From Prinia subflava (lineage: Eukaryota > Chordata > Aves > Passeriformes > Cisticolidae): a stretch of 64,000 nt of DNA. Below, piece by piece: positions 27,120 to 41,600 of this stretch; the first letter of the stretch is position 1, and every line of letters begins with the position of its first letter. The notes below the pieces were generated by a model. It did no database searches. It was not told the origin of the DNA and was given only the letters and a program-made list of their open reading frames with translations. Location of the stretch: assembly GCF_021018805.1 (NCBI RefSeq), contig NC_086266.1, forward strand, positions 2,852,001 to 2,916,000, given 5' to 3'. The position numbers and the translations under genes are program-made.

Positions 27120-29790
27120 AAATGCATCCTGTCTGGAAACCTGTTTACTCACATGCATTTCAGATTTCTTTCCTAATGCTTCCCACATCCAGTGAAGTTA
27201 TAATGTCCTAATAAACTAAGAAAATATGGGAACAGAAGGAATTTAAGTATTTCACAATATCTGTCTGAAGCTAGTAATTTATAATGGATATAAATTTATC
27301 CAGAATATATTCACTTTACTTCAACAAAAGCTGTATTTGAAGCAATTGTCTGCTTCAGTGAGCAAGCTACTGCGATTATGTTTACCAAATTAAAAAATAT
27401 ATACCAGAATTATTTATTCTTTACTTTTCATATGCAGGTCACTGATTAAAGACCAAGTAGAATTCTACAGCAGGATTCCTATAGCTGTGACTTTAACATG
27501 GAAATGGTATGATAAATTCATGTACATCACTTTGGAGGCCTCTGAAGACTTTTCAGTGCAGAGCTGGGTAAATTTATTTACAGAAACTGAAAAAAACACA
27601 CAAGAAAAGCCAATGACCAGATGAGAAGCCATGGCCATAGAGTTGTTCTGCACCTTCACCCTCTGCAGATTTGCAACACTGAGAATTACATCAAACATCC
27701 TCAGATGCATCTGTTTAAAAGACACAAACATCACCAAGCAATCATTCATGCTAAAGGCTGATGTGCTGCAAAGTCATGTTTTTCCACCAATAAATGTATT
27801 TAATCCAGTAAACAAAGAGGCCTTCTCTGAGTGAAGCCACGAAATATGCCTGATAACTGTTCTACATTTCAAGAGTGAATAATGAATAATTACAGGCATA
27901 TGGTGTTAGACCACAGTGTGTCAAAACCCAGAGAAAAGTAATATTAACAAAATAATCATACTTATTCTTTTATATCTAAAGATGGCAGTCCAGAAACATT
28001 TTAATTTAGCAGCAATTTTGCTCCCCTCCTTGTGCTGGCTGTGACATTCATGCAACTGCACAGGCAGATAGGCCAGGAAATTAATCTGGCTGCAAAGCAA
28101 TTTCCCTCCCTCCCATTCCCACCCCCACAAAAGAGAATAAACAGGACCATTCAGCTGATCTGATTCACAACATGACATCCTAAAGCCAGGAGCAGCACGA
28201 GGCAGACAGAACAAATGCATGGCTGGGGTAACACTGGGAGGCAGGACAGCATTTGTCATGTACGTGTCAGGTGTAAAGTCAATGAACAAACACACCTACA
28301 ATTGACAGTGCCCAGGCTGTGACATTTTAATGATGCTTACATGAATACCCAAGGTTCATTATTCCCTTTGTCTTTTCGAGCTTTCCAACTCTCACCTCTG
28401 GAAATCCAAACTACCTCTGGCTCAGACAACCACATATAAAACATATCAGTGTAACAGCTTCCAACATGACCACGTCCTGTGTGCCAGGCAACAGCAGACA
28501 TCAGATTATTGCTACTGAACTGGAATGGCCAAATGCTGCCAGCTCTGTCATAGCCTGTAGGCACACCTGTAGTCAGGGAAAATTAAATTTAAATTTAAAT
28601 CCACAGCACCAATTTGCTTGGTAGGGTGATTCTCTGAAGTACAGAGACCACCAGAAAGAATATCCTGGGCCAATGTCCTAAAGCACTCAGAAAGAAGAGA
28701 CCAAGGGTGTGCTGTCCCCTGTTGACTGAAGGTGGTTAAATCCTGTGCCAGGTGATATTCCACCACTGGAATAACATCTGGTTAACCCTCCAAATCACCA
28801 GCTCACAAGAGTGCCTGAGAGGACAGGTGAGCACAGCAGGTTTTGGAAGCCAGGGACAGGTCCTCAGCTAATGCCTGCACATCTACGTAATCCACGTCAC
28901 ATTTTTAGCATTCTTTCCTCAGCAGCATGGAAGGGCTGCTAAAACCAAGAGCAGGGAAGAGTGGGAATCAAGGAGGGACCCAAAGCACCCCACCACGGTG
29001 TGGAAGCCACGGTCACCCAGGTTCTGCTGCCCCTCAAAGGCAAAGTGTTCACTCCCACAGCACAACAGCAGCTCACAAATGACGAGAAGTAGGAACTCTG
29101 GTTATTTTGTCCCATTCCCACCAGCTAAAAACCACAAACATTTCTGACCAAAGACCCAACCACCCTCCCCAGGCGAATCCCAAAGCACAAAGCTGCAGGG
29201 TCAGACTTACTTCTGGTGCTGGGACTGCTGCATTTTTGGTGGTGTTGTAGCTCATCTTCAGGCAGGTGCACAGAGGGCGGCTCCTCCAGGGTACCCTCCT
29301 GCTGGCCAGAGCACAGCCCCTGTCCTCTCAGAGCCCCAAAGTCATGCTTTCTCTGCTGTAGGTTATTACAGCAAAGCCACAGAGCGCTGTTATGGCAGCA
29401 AGGCTTTTTTAGAGGGCTTTGCTGCCTTCAAGGAGACAAGATGGGCTCAGATACCTCGCATCAGAAGCGGGCTGGAGGCACCACATCATTAGTGGGCAGA
29501 TACAGCCCTGAGTCAGAGCCGTGTGCCAGCCCTAAAAGGCAGCAGCTCAGGCATCATCGTGTATCCTGCATTTGCTAGTGGCTAAATCGAGTGATTAGTC
29601 AGCACTGAGAGCTGCTGAATCACTCTTCAAAGGCACCTATCTCCCTGCTGACATCAGCGAGGCAGCCACAGCCAGGGCTGCTCGCACCCTGGACTGCACC
29701 CAGCTTGCTCCAGGCCTGAGCTGTGCCTCAGCAACCTGAGCCCTCACCTGCCACAATTCACCTGCAAATAAAATAATAATAGTCACACGC
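27120..29790. other. Intronic; AT-rich then G+C-rich pocket
   Basis: The left part is AT-rich and featureless. From about 28790 to 29780 G+C content rises without CpG enrichment. A 120-codon plus-strand frame at 29216-29578 has a serine/cysteine-rich, domain-free translation and opposing frames, so it is not called. Confidence 0.55.
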
Positions 29791-29794
29791 ATAG

Positions 29795-29900
29795 CAAAAA
29801 AGATGTTCTGTGTCAGTTGTTCACATCGTTTTCCCGGTGACGTAATTTGGGATGCGACGCGATGTTTACGTTCAGTCTTAAAAATTATTAATGGGTTTCA
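29795..29900. promoter_or_regulatory. CRE-like site in a CpG cluster
   Basis: TGACGTAA at 29838-29845 is a CREB/ATF-type site. Around it are CATCGTTTTCCCGG and GATGCGACGCGATG, giving about seven CpGs in 60 nt in a CpG-poor setting. It could be an activity-responsive intronic element; this is inference from motifs. Confidence 0.33.
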
Positions 29901-30885
29901 AAGTCTTTTAAAGTTTTTTTCAATTCTAGCTCTTATTATTAATTGTTTGGGTATTAATTATTTTAGATTAAATGAATGTAGGCATTGATATTCATGGAAG
30001 ACAAATGACATACTGAGCAGATGAGACAATTAGCATGAATTACTTCAGTTAGCTTGAAGTCCCCAAAATCTCTTTTTTGATTAAATTTAAAAAAAAAAAA
30101 ATCACAAGATTAATATTGTATTTTATTACAGTGATTCTTTAACATTTTACTGACCATGGCAGATTTCACCTGGTTAAATCTGAATTCTGTCAACCCTCAT
30201 AGTAACAAAACCCAGTCTTAGAGATAAGGTGCTCTCCACAGGGGCCAAACAAAAGCTAATCAATATTTTCTAGCTAAAGGACAATCTTTGAGTCAAGATC
30301 TGTGCAAGGAAAATCTTTAGCCAATTCTTAGAGGAAATCAACTACTTAGAAATACATAATAAGCAATTAAACTTACTGCTTCAGAATTTAACAGGAATTC
30401 TAAAGACTGGCAATTATTTTCCCATGCTAGTGGATGAAAATAAGTGTAAACAGCACTTAAAAATGATGCATGAGACAGAAAATATTTGTGACATAAATCA
30501 GAAAAACTAATAAAGTAAAACTCCTTCTCCTCAATGGTAAAACTGAACAAAAGGCATGTTGGTGTACAGAGGTTTTGTTCATGACAGAATTTTGGTATTG
30601 TTCTAACATCTACATTGATAAAAAAGACTGTTAAGCCCTGTGTAAAGAATATATTTAAAATTTTTCTCCTTTTCTGCTTCTTTTTTATATCTGAAATCAA
30701 TTAAACAATAATTAACAATTGATTTTGGAATGCTTAATCCTGTACATTTGTGCAGGGTTTTTTTTTTTGTTTTTTTAAGTAGGGTTTTGTTCTTTCTGGG
30801 GAGACTAAAACATCATTGAACAAAATCCTCAGGACTTTTCTTACCAAACAGTGGGATTTATAACAGAGAGGAAAATCCTCCTCTC

Positions 30886-31110
30886 GTTGGGTTTTGTTGT
30901 TGTTGTTTTTGGTTTTGGGTTTTTTTGTTTGTTTGTTTGTTTTTTGGTTTTTTTGGGGTTTTTTTTTGTTGCTGTTGTTTTTTGTGTTTTTTTTGTGTTT
31001 TTATGGTTTTTTGGGGTGGGTTTTTTTTTTTTTTGTTTGTTTTTTTGTTTTTTTGGTTTTTTGTTTTTTGTTTTTTGTTTTTTGTGGATTTGTTTTGTTT
31101 TGTTTTGTTT
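30886..31110 (-). repeat. T/G tract, reverse-strand counterpart of the A/C tract
   Basis: The plus strand is almost entirely T and G for 225 nt, with three exceptions (C at 30972, A at 31013 and 31088). It includes T14 at 31021-31034 and a TTTTG run at its right end. On the minus strand it is an A/C tract of the same style as 7284-7596, so the two appear to be the same class of low-complexity DNA in opposite orientation. The phenylalanine/cysteine/valine-rich frames across it are not genes. Confidence 0.92.
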
Positions 31111-34100
31111 AGAGGAGTGCTCCTGTCAAAGTCAACGACGCTGCAGCATCCTTGAAAAGCACCAGAGCTCCCACGGTATCACCCAGCGGAGTCACCAGGA
31201 GGATGATGAACAGGAGCTGTGCCTCTGGAGCACTTTAACACCAAACAGGGACAAATCAGGAGCTCAGGGGAGGTATGCACAGGAGGGGCTAACACCATTC
31301 CATGGAATGTCACAGCTCAGCTCGCCATCTCCAATCTGTCCACTCACCACGTGCCAAAAAGTCAATATATGCATCTCAAGAACCACCAGGAAATTCCCCA
31401 CGAAATCCTGGTGGTGCTACGGCCATGGGAGGCTCCCAAAAGATGCAAATTCCATAAAATAGACACATCTAACGTGTCTGTGCTGGAGGGCTGTGAGAAG
31501 GGCCCCGTCTGACCACGAGAGGGAGGATTGGATCGTACACATTGTTTATTCACACACATTTCCATCTCAAACCAAATCCACAAGCAGGGCAGTTATTAAC
31601 TTTGGTACAGTCAGGGGACTGCGGGCACAGCACTGAGATCCCTGCTGGGATGTGCTGAAGAGGGAAGAACACCAAACCCCAGAACCTCCCTTTTGTCAAG
31701 GGATGTTGAGGCACAGTCAGGAATTGTGGGGTCAACAGGGAAACACCATTTGAAGACAAACGGGGTCTGAGCTTTCCTAAGGATCTTAGGAAAGAGTCAG
31801 GAAAGCTGGCACAGACTTTTTTCAGCCTTGCTTTGTGGTTTCCAGCTCAAAGTAGATCCTCCTGGGATTAGCTGCTTCTGAAGTGCCACTGATGCTCTAA
31901 AATCTGTCTGGTGGCTCATTTTGATAAAGGCTTCTAGACACTGGGTTTAGCTCCTAACACCTCTGCCTGTTTGGATTTTGTTAGTCCTGCTCCTCATATA
32001 GAAGACAGCAACAATTATGACACCAGTCCCCCAAAAACTTCAGAGATCCTGATGACAGCATTTTCAACGGAGAATGTGGACACTGAAACTTGATCTTTTC
32101 CTCAAGTCTGCAGACCCAGAGTTTGCTGATAACCCCTTTTCAGGCCCACTGCAAAGTTCATCTATTTCTGCTGGAGAAGTCACAAGTTGAGGGATGTATT
32201 AGGCTGTCGTGAGAGGTTTATGTTTACTACATTTATTGCTGCTGATAGCAATAACTGAGAACAGTCCCCACTGTACAGGACTTTGCAGATCTGCAATAAG
32301 TTGTTCTCGTGTTCTGGTCGAGTTTCAGTGCTTGGAGAAGTGCAGAGTAATGGATGTAAATAAATAAATCACAACGTGTGGATTTTTTCACCCAGCTTCA
32401 AAACACACTCCTGTTCCTCATTTTTCAGGATCAACCACTCCTCACACTGACTCCTGAGGATTTGCTTTATTTACAGAAGAACTCATCACTGTATGAAAAA
32501 GTCTATCTCAAAGCTTTCCAGGGTTATTTGTGACCTCAAAAGGAGATGGGAAGAAAGCTCTGTTCAAGCAAAGCACGTCACAGCAGATGTGACTGGGTCC
32601 CAACCCTTACATGTCAGCAGACAGATCTGGAAACCCCACCCCAAGCCAAAAGCAGTTTTTTAATCTACTGATGTTTAATGAACCTCTACTTATCTTCAAA
32701 ACAAAAATACATGATTTACATTCTCCTGCTTTGGAGGCACGTAGCTAATTTTTCTTCACTGGATTTTTTATTTTTTTTCCTTAGAATACAGCTAAAATCT
32801 AATTCTACTCACAAAAGCCAGCCTATATGTGACATGGAACAGCAATATGGGAACACCTGAGCCACATTTCCTATGCCACTGCAGCTGCAACAAAATTAAT
32901 CAGCTGACCTATCTCAGAAGGGAGTGAAAACAAACTTCTCCTGCACAAGCTTTGTTCAGAAATAGGTCTTACATTATTTCATGTTACAGAGTTCTATACA
33001 CTTAAGCACAGGCAAGGGCATTTTGAAATGCAAGACACAGAAAAGCAAAATTACTGCTGCTAAATTACTACGCCATGGCTGAACAGCAGCTTGGGAAAGC
33101 ACAGATCACCAGCCCATTTTCCAGCTGTGTGGAGAAACCAGCTGCAATTCCATCATCCCGGGTGATGCCACAAAGCATCATCTCAAGAACATACAGATAT
33201 ACTGTATGTAAAGGATATAATACATTTATATATAGATGATATGATAAAATACGTGCCCTATAGCATGCATAATGCATATATGGGTTTGATTATACAGCAC
33301 ACAAACAATCCCAGCAGCTACAAAGGTGTGTGCACACATCTGCAGAGCTGTACATGAGGTCTCTGAAGCCTGAGAAGCCTCCCTGGCACCCTCAGGGCCT
33401 GTTTATGGATAAAAACTTTTCTCTGCCCCATATAAAAGTGCAGCATGTCCCCAGGGCTGTGGGGCAGGGATGGCACGGGGCTGGCACATGTCCCTGGGGC
33501 AGGGCATGCAGGACAGGGCACTGATCAAAGTGTTCTTCACAGGCAGAAGGGGACTGACACAGCAGATTCAATTTATTTACGTGGGGAATTTCTGGCAGCT
33601 CAAGAATCTGTGAAGAAGTTTTAATGAGTTCTGCCAGTGCTGCTGAAAGCAGAGGTTCTCACTGGACCAGTAAAGCTGGGCAGTGATACCAGAAAATCCC
33701 AATGGCAGCACTTGTGCTAAGCAGGTGAGGCTGCAATGCTTCAGCTGCTATCCGTGGTGTCACTGCTTCATCCTGAGTGGAATTGACTCCAGGGGAAAAC
33801 ACAAGAGGGGATTTTGTTTTGTTTTGACAAATCCACTGCAAGGCACCACACTAAGGTGCCAAAGGCTACTTTGTATTTACAATGCTGATGATAGGCACGA
33901 CTCAGAAGTTTCCTGACCTCAAGTACAAACACAACATGAAAGGTGATATATCAAACTGACACTATCACAACTAGGGAAAAAAAAAAAAGAAAGAAAAGAA
34001 AAACACCTCAGATTTATACCAGGCTTGCCTGCCTAGCATAAATACTAACATCAAGCTTGCAGGCTTTGTTCTATCACTGCTTAAAAAGTTGTGTGATACA

Positions 34101-35379
34101 GCACAAGGGCAAAACAGTACAAAACCAAATGGAAAGTGTTTCCAAACTCAGAGAGGAAGAAATTGGCTGAACCTGGAAAGGAACTTCAAGTTCACAGAAG
34201 TAACAGCACATTCAGGGCTCCAGTACCTTCCCCTTGTCTTCATGCTCACCTCACCTCCAACCTCCAGGCTGTGGCATCCCTGTTTATTGCTCCCACACTT
34301 TATTTTTTCATCATAACCTTGTGCATTTGTGAGCCTAGCCCTGCAACAAAGGGGTTCAAGCCCTTAAAACACACCCCTCCCAGAAAGTCTCTGTACCTCA
34401 GGCTCCTTTACATTGAGGCATTAATAAAACCACTAGAAAGCCCAAAATAAAGCAGGCTTACCCACCCCATACCTCAAAAAAAAAAAAAAAAAAAAGTTCT
34501 TGTTGGTTATCTGGATTCAAATGGAGTGATCCCATATTCAGACTGGCACTCACTCCCTGTCATTTGGGGCATTTAAATTTTTAAGAAAGAGCACTCGTGG
34601 ATTTTGAGCTGTCTCTCAATCAGCACAAGCCACAAGCTGCTCACTGTGCTGACATTCCACTACAACTGAGGCAAAAGGGGACTTTTTTTAACAATAAACT
34701 AGGGACAGATGAAAACAGCACTACTCAGCATCCAAATGAAAGTAATAACGAACAGAAAAATTTGCTGTTGTAATTGTATTTAATGTCTAAATGACCCATT
34801 TGGAGAGAGACATTAAAATCAGTCACTCACTTTGTAAAAGATAAAATAAAAGCATTGATCACAAGTGTGAACATAGTAAAAGTCGACATTTATAAAATAA
34901 AAAATTTTAGTGCTTTTATAACCTTTCACATAGACTAGACTAATTGTGGTTATTTTGAAAATATTAATGTTAATAACATGGAGATAGTATTGCATTTCCT
35001 CCAAAGAACATACATTTGAATGACAATATTTTTAATATGAGCTCTGTATTGTAATTTAATTTAACCATGAAACCAATTTCTGCCTTCAACATTTTATGTT
35101 TTACAGTATGAAACAGAACATTATTTGCTGTAATGTAGTTTATTTAACCTTAACCTGATGTGGTGCAACAGTGAATACAGATACACTCAAAATGTTAATA
35201 ATATGACACACTGAGCTGATTAAAATTTCAATTGTGTTTCCTCCATCTCCTTTGGAAAGTTAATGAATTAATGAATCTTTAAAGGACAGTCAGGGAGGCC
35301 TTAAAAAGAAGATGCCTTTTTGAGTAAGGAGAGAAAGTGGCAGATTACAACTTAATGGCTTCAGAATAATGGTAATTTC
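31111..35379. other. Intronic, nothing recognised
   Basis: Unique sequence with short simple repeats: TATA-rich at 33190-33240 and A12 at 33976-33987. Frames of 60-104 codons overlap on both strands and show no domain. Confidence 0.55.
34476..34495 (+). repeat. A20 homopolymer
   Basis: A run of 20 A follows a segment containing AATAAAGC at 34447-34454, an AATAAA signal about 24 nt upstream. That arrangement is what a processed retrocopy or old retroposon end would show, yet the preceding 300 nt has no recognisable coding sequence. Confidence 0.85.
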
Positions 35380-35660
35380 CCTATTTTCTTCACTTGCCTT
35401 AGCTCAGCTAATGGCTTCATTAGTGTCCACACTCTCAAACGAATAATAGGGGACCATGTCACATCCATCTTAGTCACATCACAATAAAAGCGTTAAATAC
35501 AATTCAGCTACCTGCCTTCTGCCAGTCTGGGCTGCAAGGCAGAATTAGCAGCACAATCAATACGAAATCCTGTTATTAGATTCTTTTCCCTTTAAAAAAG
35601 AAGTATATCATCAGGTATAATCATGCGGTGCTATTTAACCGCAGCGCACATTTTATGCTG
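35380..35660. promoter_or_regulatory. Candidate conserved non-coding element H
   Basis: The block contains CAGCTAATGGCTTCATTAGTG (paired TAAT sites), CAAACGAATAATAG, AAAAGCGTTAAATAC and ATGCGGTGCTATTTAACCGCAGCGC. It retains CpGs and has no repeats. Confidence 0.3.
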
Positions 35661-38600
35661 ATTGGATCACTAGAATTACTCAAAATGGACATAAAACGAA
35701 GGGGGAAAAAATTAGGCTTACTTTACATCTATACATCAAAAAAAACCCCCAAAATTCTGGCTCTTTATTTGATCAAACTGATGGGTTACCTCAAAGTCAC
35801 CACAGATGCATCAAATTCTTCATGACATCTCCTCTACCAAATCATTTCACAAACCAGGCTAATTAAGCAGCAAAAAACCTCCTTGGCTTTAGCTACCTCT
35901 ATCTTGGGAGAAGAGATTTCATTCAACCAATTAAAATTTTTGGAAAAAATTCAGTGTAACTGAATATAGCTCCTTCAAAAGATATCAAGCCTGATGCAAC
36001 AAGTTCACAAACTGATCTTAGCACTGTACAAACAAACGGGAATTATGATTTTTTAAAAAATATCTTAAAGGCTTTTCATTTTCAAAGTCGTTAAATTTAA
36101 ATTATTTTGTGATCATTAGTTTAGTTTTAAACTGGATTTAAGCAGCACTGTGCCTTTTTTTTACTCATTATCCGGTTTGGCTACTCTGTGCAACACGAAA
36201 TCTCTGTTCAAGCATATTTTTCTCATTATATACATATTTTGTACAACAAATTATAGGCAGGCTCTTTAACAACAGTGGTTGAAACATGCACACTTGGCAA
36301 AATCTAATGCACAAATGCTACTGTTCCCTACTTTTTATCTGTGAAACCCAAAGGTGCAAGCTCCAACTCCTGCCTTGCTGAACTGCAGCTGGCAGGAACA
36401 CACAAGTAACAGGGGGAGGAAAATAACCTGTTTAATATATCAGGAAAATCTCCAGTGCTTCAGGCAAGATTCTGCTCTCAGATCCACGCCACAGATCCCG
36501 ACTGCAGCGCTCTGCCCCCTCTTGACCCGAGTATCTAACGCTGCCCAAAACTTCTACAGACGTGTAGAGGCAGAGCTTTATTGGATCACACCAATCTAAG
36601 GCAGGAGTTTGCACTAAAGGATTCCTGGGCTGATTTCCCCAGTTCTCTACATGACCCTGCCAGAACCACGTCCAATGACATCCAGGAAGAAACTGCTTTG
36701 TAAATCGACGTGCTGGGCTTGTCAGCGGAATGAATTTCTCTGACAACATAAATCTGATCCCACGGAGAAACCTTTTTAAAAATACATTATTGACTAAAAA
36801 TATTTATATGCACCGCTTTTCCTGTTAGCAAAGGTAATATATTAACTGCTTTGCCATTACTGCAAGTAACTGTAGGCTAAGAGAGAATATTTCTGTATGC
36901 AAGCTATATATCCATTTCGAATTAAAACACGATGCCAATATTATACTAAATCACAACAGAGGCCTCAGTCCTAAACAGATCTTGAGTGACACCTGCATTC
37001 TAATTTTTTTTTAGGAGCAGTTTGGCAATGATGAGACTTTAATGAGAAGTACTGCTTTCAAAATATGTAGCTATGGGTAAACACAAAATATCCTCTATTT
37101 ATCACTTCAGTTCTTAGTTGTTATTTTACAAAGAATTAATTGAATTCCAACAGACAGATAGAAGGGGTACAGAAGATCACCTGCTTCTTGTGTACCTTAG
37201 GATCCTAAAACCTTACATATAAAAAGGAGCCACCTTGGCCTAAGCAAACTCTCATCACAATAAAAGGAAAACTCTACAAATAGATGTGCCAGTCAGACCT
37301 CAGAATTTACTTCATTGCAACTTTCTCTAATATGTGTTAGGATCTTAATTAATTCTCTGACTGGGCTAGAGAACAGGGCCAAACCAATGGGTATAAACTC
37401 CAGATGCTGTTCTGCCCTCAGCATTATAGGCCAAGACACTCCAGATATCACAGTTATTATCTAACATTAAATGGACACAGAGTTGCCTATGCTTTAAAAA
37501 AAACCCAACAAACTGAACACATAATTGATGCAGAATATTCAAAATATGCAACAGTAATTTCAACATTTACTTTTACAGACATCCTTAGGAGTTCCAAGGA
37601 ACTTTTTCCTTCTCACTGTCCCTTTAAGATTTCTGCATCACCCCCTCTTTCATTTAATTGCCTGTAGGAAGAATATTTACTGCAGTTAAAAGATGCAGGA
37701 GGGAGATTACAATTTGTAGGTAAGTTAGGCAAGGAAGATGCATTTACAACTTTGCTGCTTAAACTACCACAGAAACCAGTTTTACACAGAGTAGAGGTCC
37801 CCTCAGAGTAAGCTTGCTTAGCATGCAAGTACACTATCTGCCTAAACTCTGCTTTTCTGATTAAAGTTTTGTATTTAATTAAAATTGTCTTTAATTAAAA
37901 TGCAAATATTCCAGGACTTTAACAATAAATTGTTTACACTAGACTGAGAAACAGCCCTCAAAGGCTTTGGGAAAAAAATAGTTTCAATTGCAAGCTGTAT
38001 ATTCAAACTTCACTGCTCAGTGAAAATGGGTAAAGATCCTTTTTTCTCCTATTGGCTTAATCTTTTTGAAACAAATGGAAAGATATCCCAATTTGTATCT
38101 AGAATTCACACAGCAAACAATTCCCAAAGTTATTGGCTGTTGAGTAAGTAATTAGGCCGGTTCAAAACATCTATTGTGTTTGAAACAATTCCTTCAGCCA
38201 ATTTTGCTAGGAAATGATGCTGGCACCACAGAAGAATTGCCAGTTAAATGAACGACAGCACAGCCCCTTCCCCGAGTGACAGTGCACATCTGCATTATCC
38301 CTCCACCACAAACATCCTGCCCTGGGCTCAAAAATAGCCTTTGTGTTTACAAAAGAGCACGGTTTGGATACAGCAGATATACAGCCCGCTCGTTTCTTCC
38401 TTTAAATAAACACAGAGAGATTCTGCACCCCAGGTTTTGATTTAGCACGAGGCAGGTTGTGTGCTCTGCACCACCAACACTCTTTTTCTGTGTTGTGACA
38501 CACAGGTGAATTATCCTTATCACTTCATAACCACCCTCCACTGGGAATAAAACTGAGCCTTTGTGTTTAACCTGACTTAATATCTTGAGAATTTTCATTT

Positions 38601-41600
38601 TTTTGTCCAGAGAAACTTCAAACCGAGCTCTTAGCACTCTTGTGCAGTAACAAAAACTACAGTTATGCACGGCTTGGAAAAAAATTTACCAAATCCCAAA
38701 CCTTCCACAAAAAAAAAAAAAGAAAGTAAACAGTGCTCGGAAGGTTTTATGGTTCATTAACAAAATACTGCATTATGCTCATCACCATATCCCTGTTCAA
38801 ACACTGAAGAGCAGTGATATAAGTTAAATGAGGTAGTAACATCTAAAGTTTGAAAAATCCACTTCCAGAAGCCAGTGGAACAAATCATACAGGGGAACTT
38901 TCTAACTGGAAGTACAAGCTAGAATAATGGTATGAATATGACCTCTATGGAAGTAACATAAAGTATCCTCATTCTTGCAGAGAAATTCTTACAAAGACCC
39001 ACTCGCTATAAATTTGAATTTCCTAAATTCATTGCAGATCTGAGGAACCAAAATGAAATAAATTACCACAGTCTGACACTGTCTCCTTCATCACAGCAAT
39101 TCCAGATTTCAGTATAAAAGCCATTACTTAACTTGCACGCCATAATTTACACACTCTTTTACACAATAATTTTTGATCCAAGAAAAGATTCATTTTCCTT
39201 TTATAATTATCTCGTGTCAAAGTCTTTAACCTTTTCATCTGAGAAGCCAGAGCTGGATTCCTTCTGGAAACACATGCCCTGAGTTGAGCTGCTCTCTTTG
39301 TGGGAGAGGTTGGACATCAGCAAAGAGCAGCACAAGAGGAGCAACCAGGAGCACCGGGCTGCAAACCAGAGCACCTACACCCACCAACAGCTGCCTTCCA
39401 AACACTCCAAATGCTGCAAAACCATTTATTGTAGTGAACAAAACGTGTGTCAGCCCCACGTGAAGTTGTAAGTACAGCGCGAGAACCGCCGAAACCACAG
39501 CGGGTGCGCAACTGCTGATCTGCATAATTTATACAAATTAATGTCGATTCAACAATTAGCATTTCGAGAGGGTTTCCTGGTGCCCAGGGAAGGCTGGTGT
39601 GAGCCTGGGCAGCCTCACCTGACACGGTGCCCATGCCATGGGGTCTGTCCACACACAGGAACCCAAATCACGTCCTTCCCACGACACACGGTGGAGGTTC
39701 TTTGTCCTGGTGCTTCTCCAGTGTTGTGATAAAGACAGAGCAATAATCTAAAAATTGGGACAACAGGATCCATACAGTCACAGGCGGGAAGCTTGGCTCC
39801 AGCAACTGTGGGCTCACTTCAGGGTAAGCAGCAGAACAGCCCCCAAAAATGCAGCTTTCCTGAGAAAGAGCTGCTCCATCTCCACCCCTGTTTGGCTCCC
39901 TGTGGACTCCTGTCCCACCAAGGCCACCTCATCCTCATTCTTCACCACACACACCTGGCTGTACCTGCATTTCCCATTTCCTTCACTTTGGGAACACACC
40001 TCTGTGCACCGAGGGCAAGAGGCCACTGTACACGACCACACCGTGTGTGTGGACCTGCTTCCACCTGAATCATCCAGTAAAATGAAAGGAAAAAGAAATG
40101 TAAGTGATACAGCAATTATGTTCCCCATTCCTGGAAAACACACCATTCTGTTAGAGGGCAATTAGCTCTTCCTTCAGGCACCTCTGCTGCCTCAGGAACA
40201 GACTGCTCATTTTTAGCCTGTTTCCAATTTACCCGCTGGCAGAGGTGCGCAAGAAGTCTCTAGCAATGAAGTTGCAAACCCACGTCAGTATAAATTTCCT
40301 TTTTGAGGAGTTTCAATCTTGTTTTATCAGAGACCGGTGCTGAGGAAAGCCTATAATGATTTCTCCTTTTCAGGCTTATTCTAGAATTGCATCTATTTTG
40401 GGGTTTTGTTTAGATCTGTCGCAGCTTTCGTACTGTTGATCATGTTGTTTTTCTAACCCGCCCTGAACATCTGTTGGCTCTTTCTGATGCTGCATAATCC
40501 TGGTTTTTTTTCTTTCTCTTATGTATTCCACTGCTATCAGCTGGCTGTTATTCTTGGTTTTTATTTTTCAGCGTACATTCTATTTCTTTTCGTTTGGAAA
40601 AAGAAAAATTCTATTTTAAAACCGCCGATTCTTTCTGGCCTCATCTTATCCTGCACAAGAAATTCGTATCTGCCACAGCTTTTGTTTTCTTCTGTTGGTT
40701 TATTCTTTTTTTTTTGTTTGTGCTTGTTTTTCTTTTTTTTTTAAAAAAAATGCGTCGATACAAAAAAATCAGGTTGCAGCAGACCTAAAGGTGGAGTGAG
40801 AAGACGACGAAGGATCTTGTTTTCATAATGATAAAAATCAGCACTTATAAAAGATACAGGGCTGGCAGCCCTGCAGAAAACAGAGCGAGCACCGTTTAAC
40901 CACAAACCAGACACACACACTCTCAGCAGGACCACTGCAAGCACTGAAAGGGGAAACAAGTCAAGCCCTGGCCTCCTCACAGGGGCAGTAATTAGTGCCA
41001 AGCGTGGGGGTGGGTTTTTTCTTGACATTGGGAACTGTTTGGAGACCACAATTATTTTGCATAGCCTCACAAACAGTTATCAGATGGCAACAGCTCCTGG
41101 TCACTACCAGGCTGGACTGTGTTCAAGGCTAAGGAGAGATGTATCTCCTCAGCCAGCAAGCCTCCCTACCCAGGGATTGCAAAACAAGTCAGATTTTGAG
41201 GTTGACAAGAGTCCCTTTTAGCAGCATTTGGATTATAAAATTGCTCTGACTCACTGCAGCGTATTGCTCCCTCTTAATTAACAGAGCTGAACTTTGTACA
41301 TGTCTAGACTTCCTCCTGCAGCATGGCAGATTTTGGCCTTCATGAATATCATTTGAAGTCATATTTACAGGGCCTTTATTCATTTCAGTCATTTGTTTCA
41401 AACGTATTTTCCACCGAAAGAAAAAATGCACCAACTGCTGGGCCATTTAATCCAAACTTAACAGTTAAGATGTTTTATTCAGCATTTTAAAAAGGATTGT
41501 CTTAGGGAATTTTATGTGCTGCATTTCTAATGTTAACTTTACAGATTGTAAAGTGCCTTGGGATGCACTAGCATGAAAGGCATTAAGGTATTGCAGGATT

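Noticed and set aside
30851..31462. 203-codon plus-strand frame with a Phe/Val-rich start
   Set aside because: Its first third is the T/G tract, which mimics a membrane segment; the rest has no recognisable domain and competing frames.
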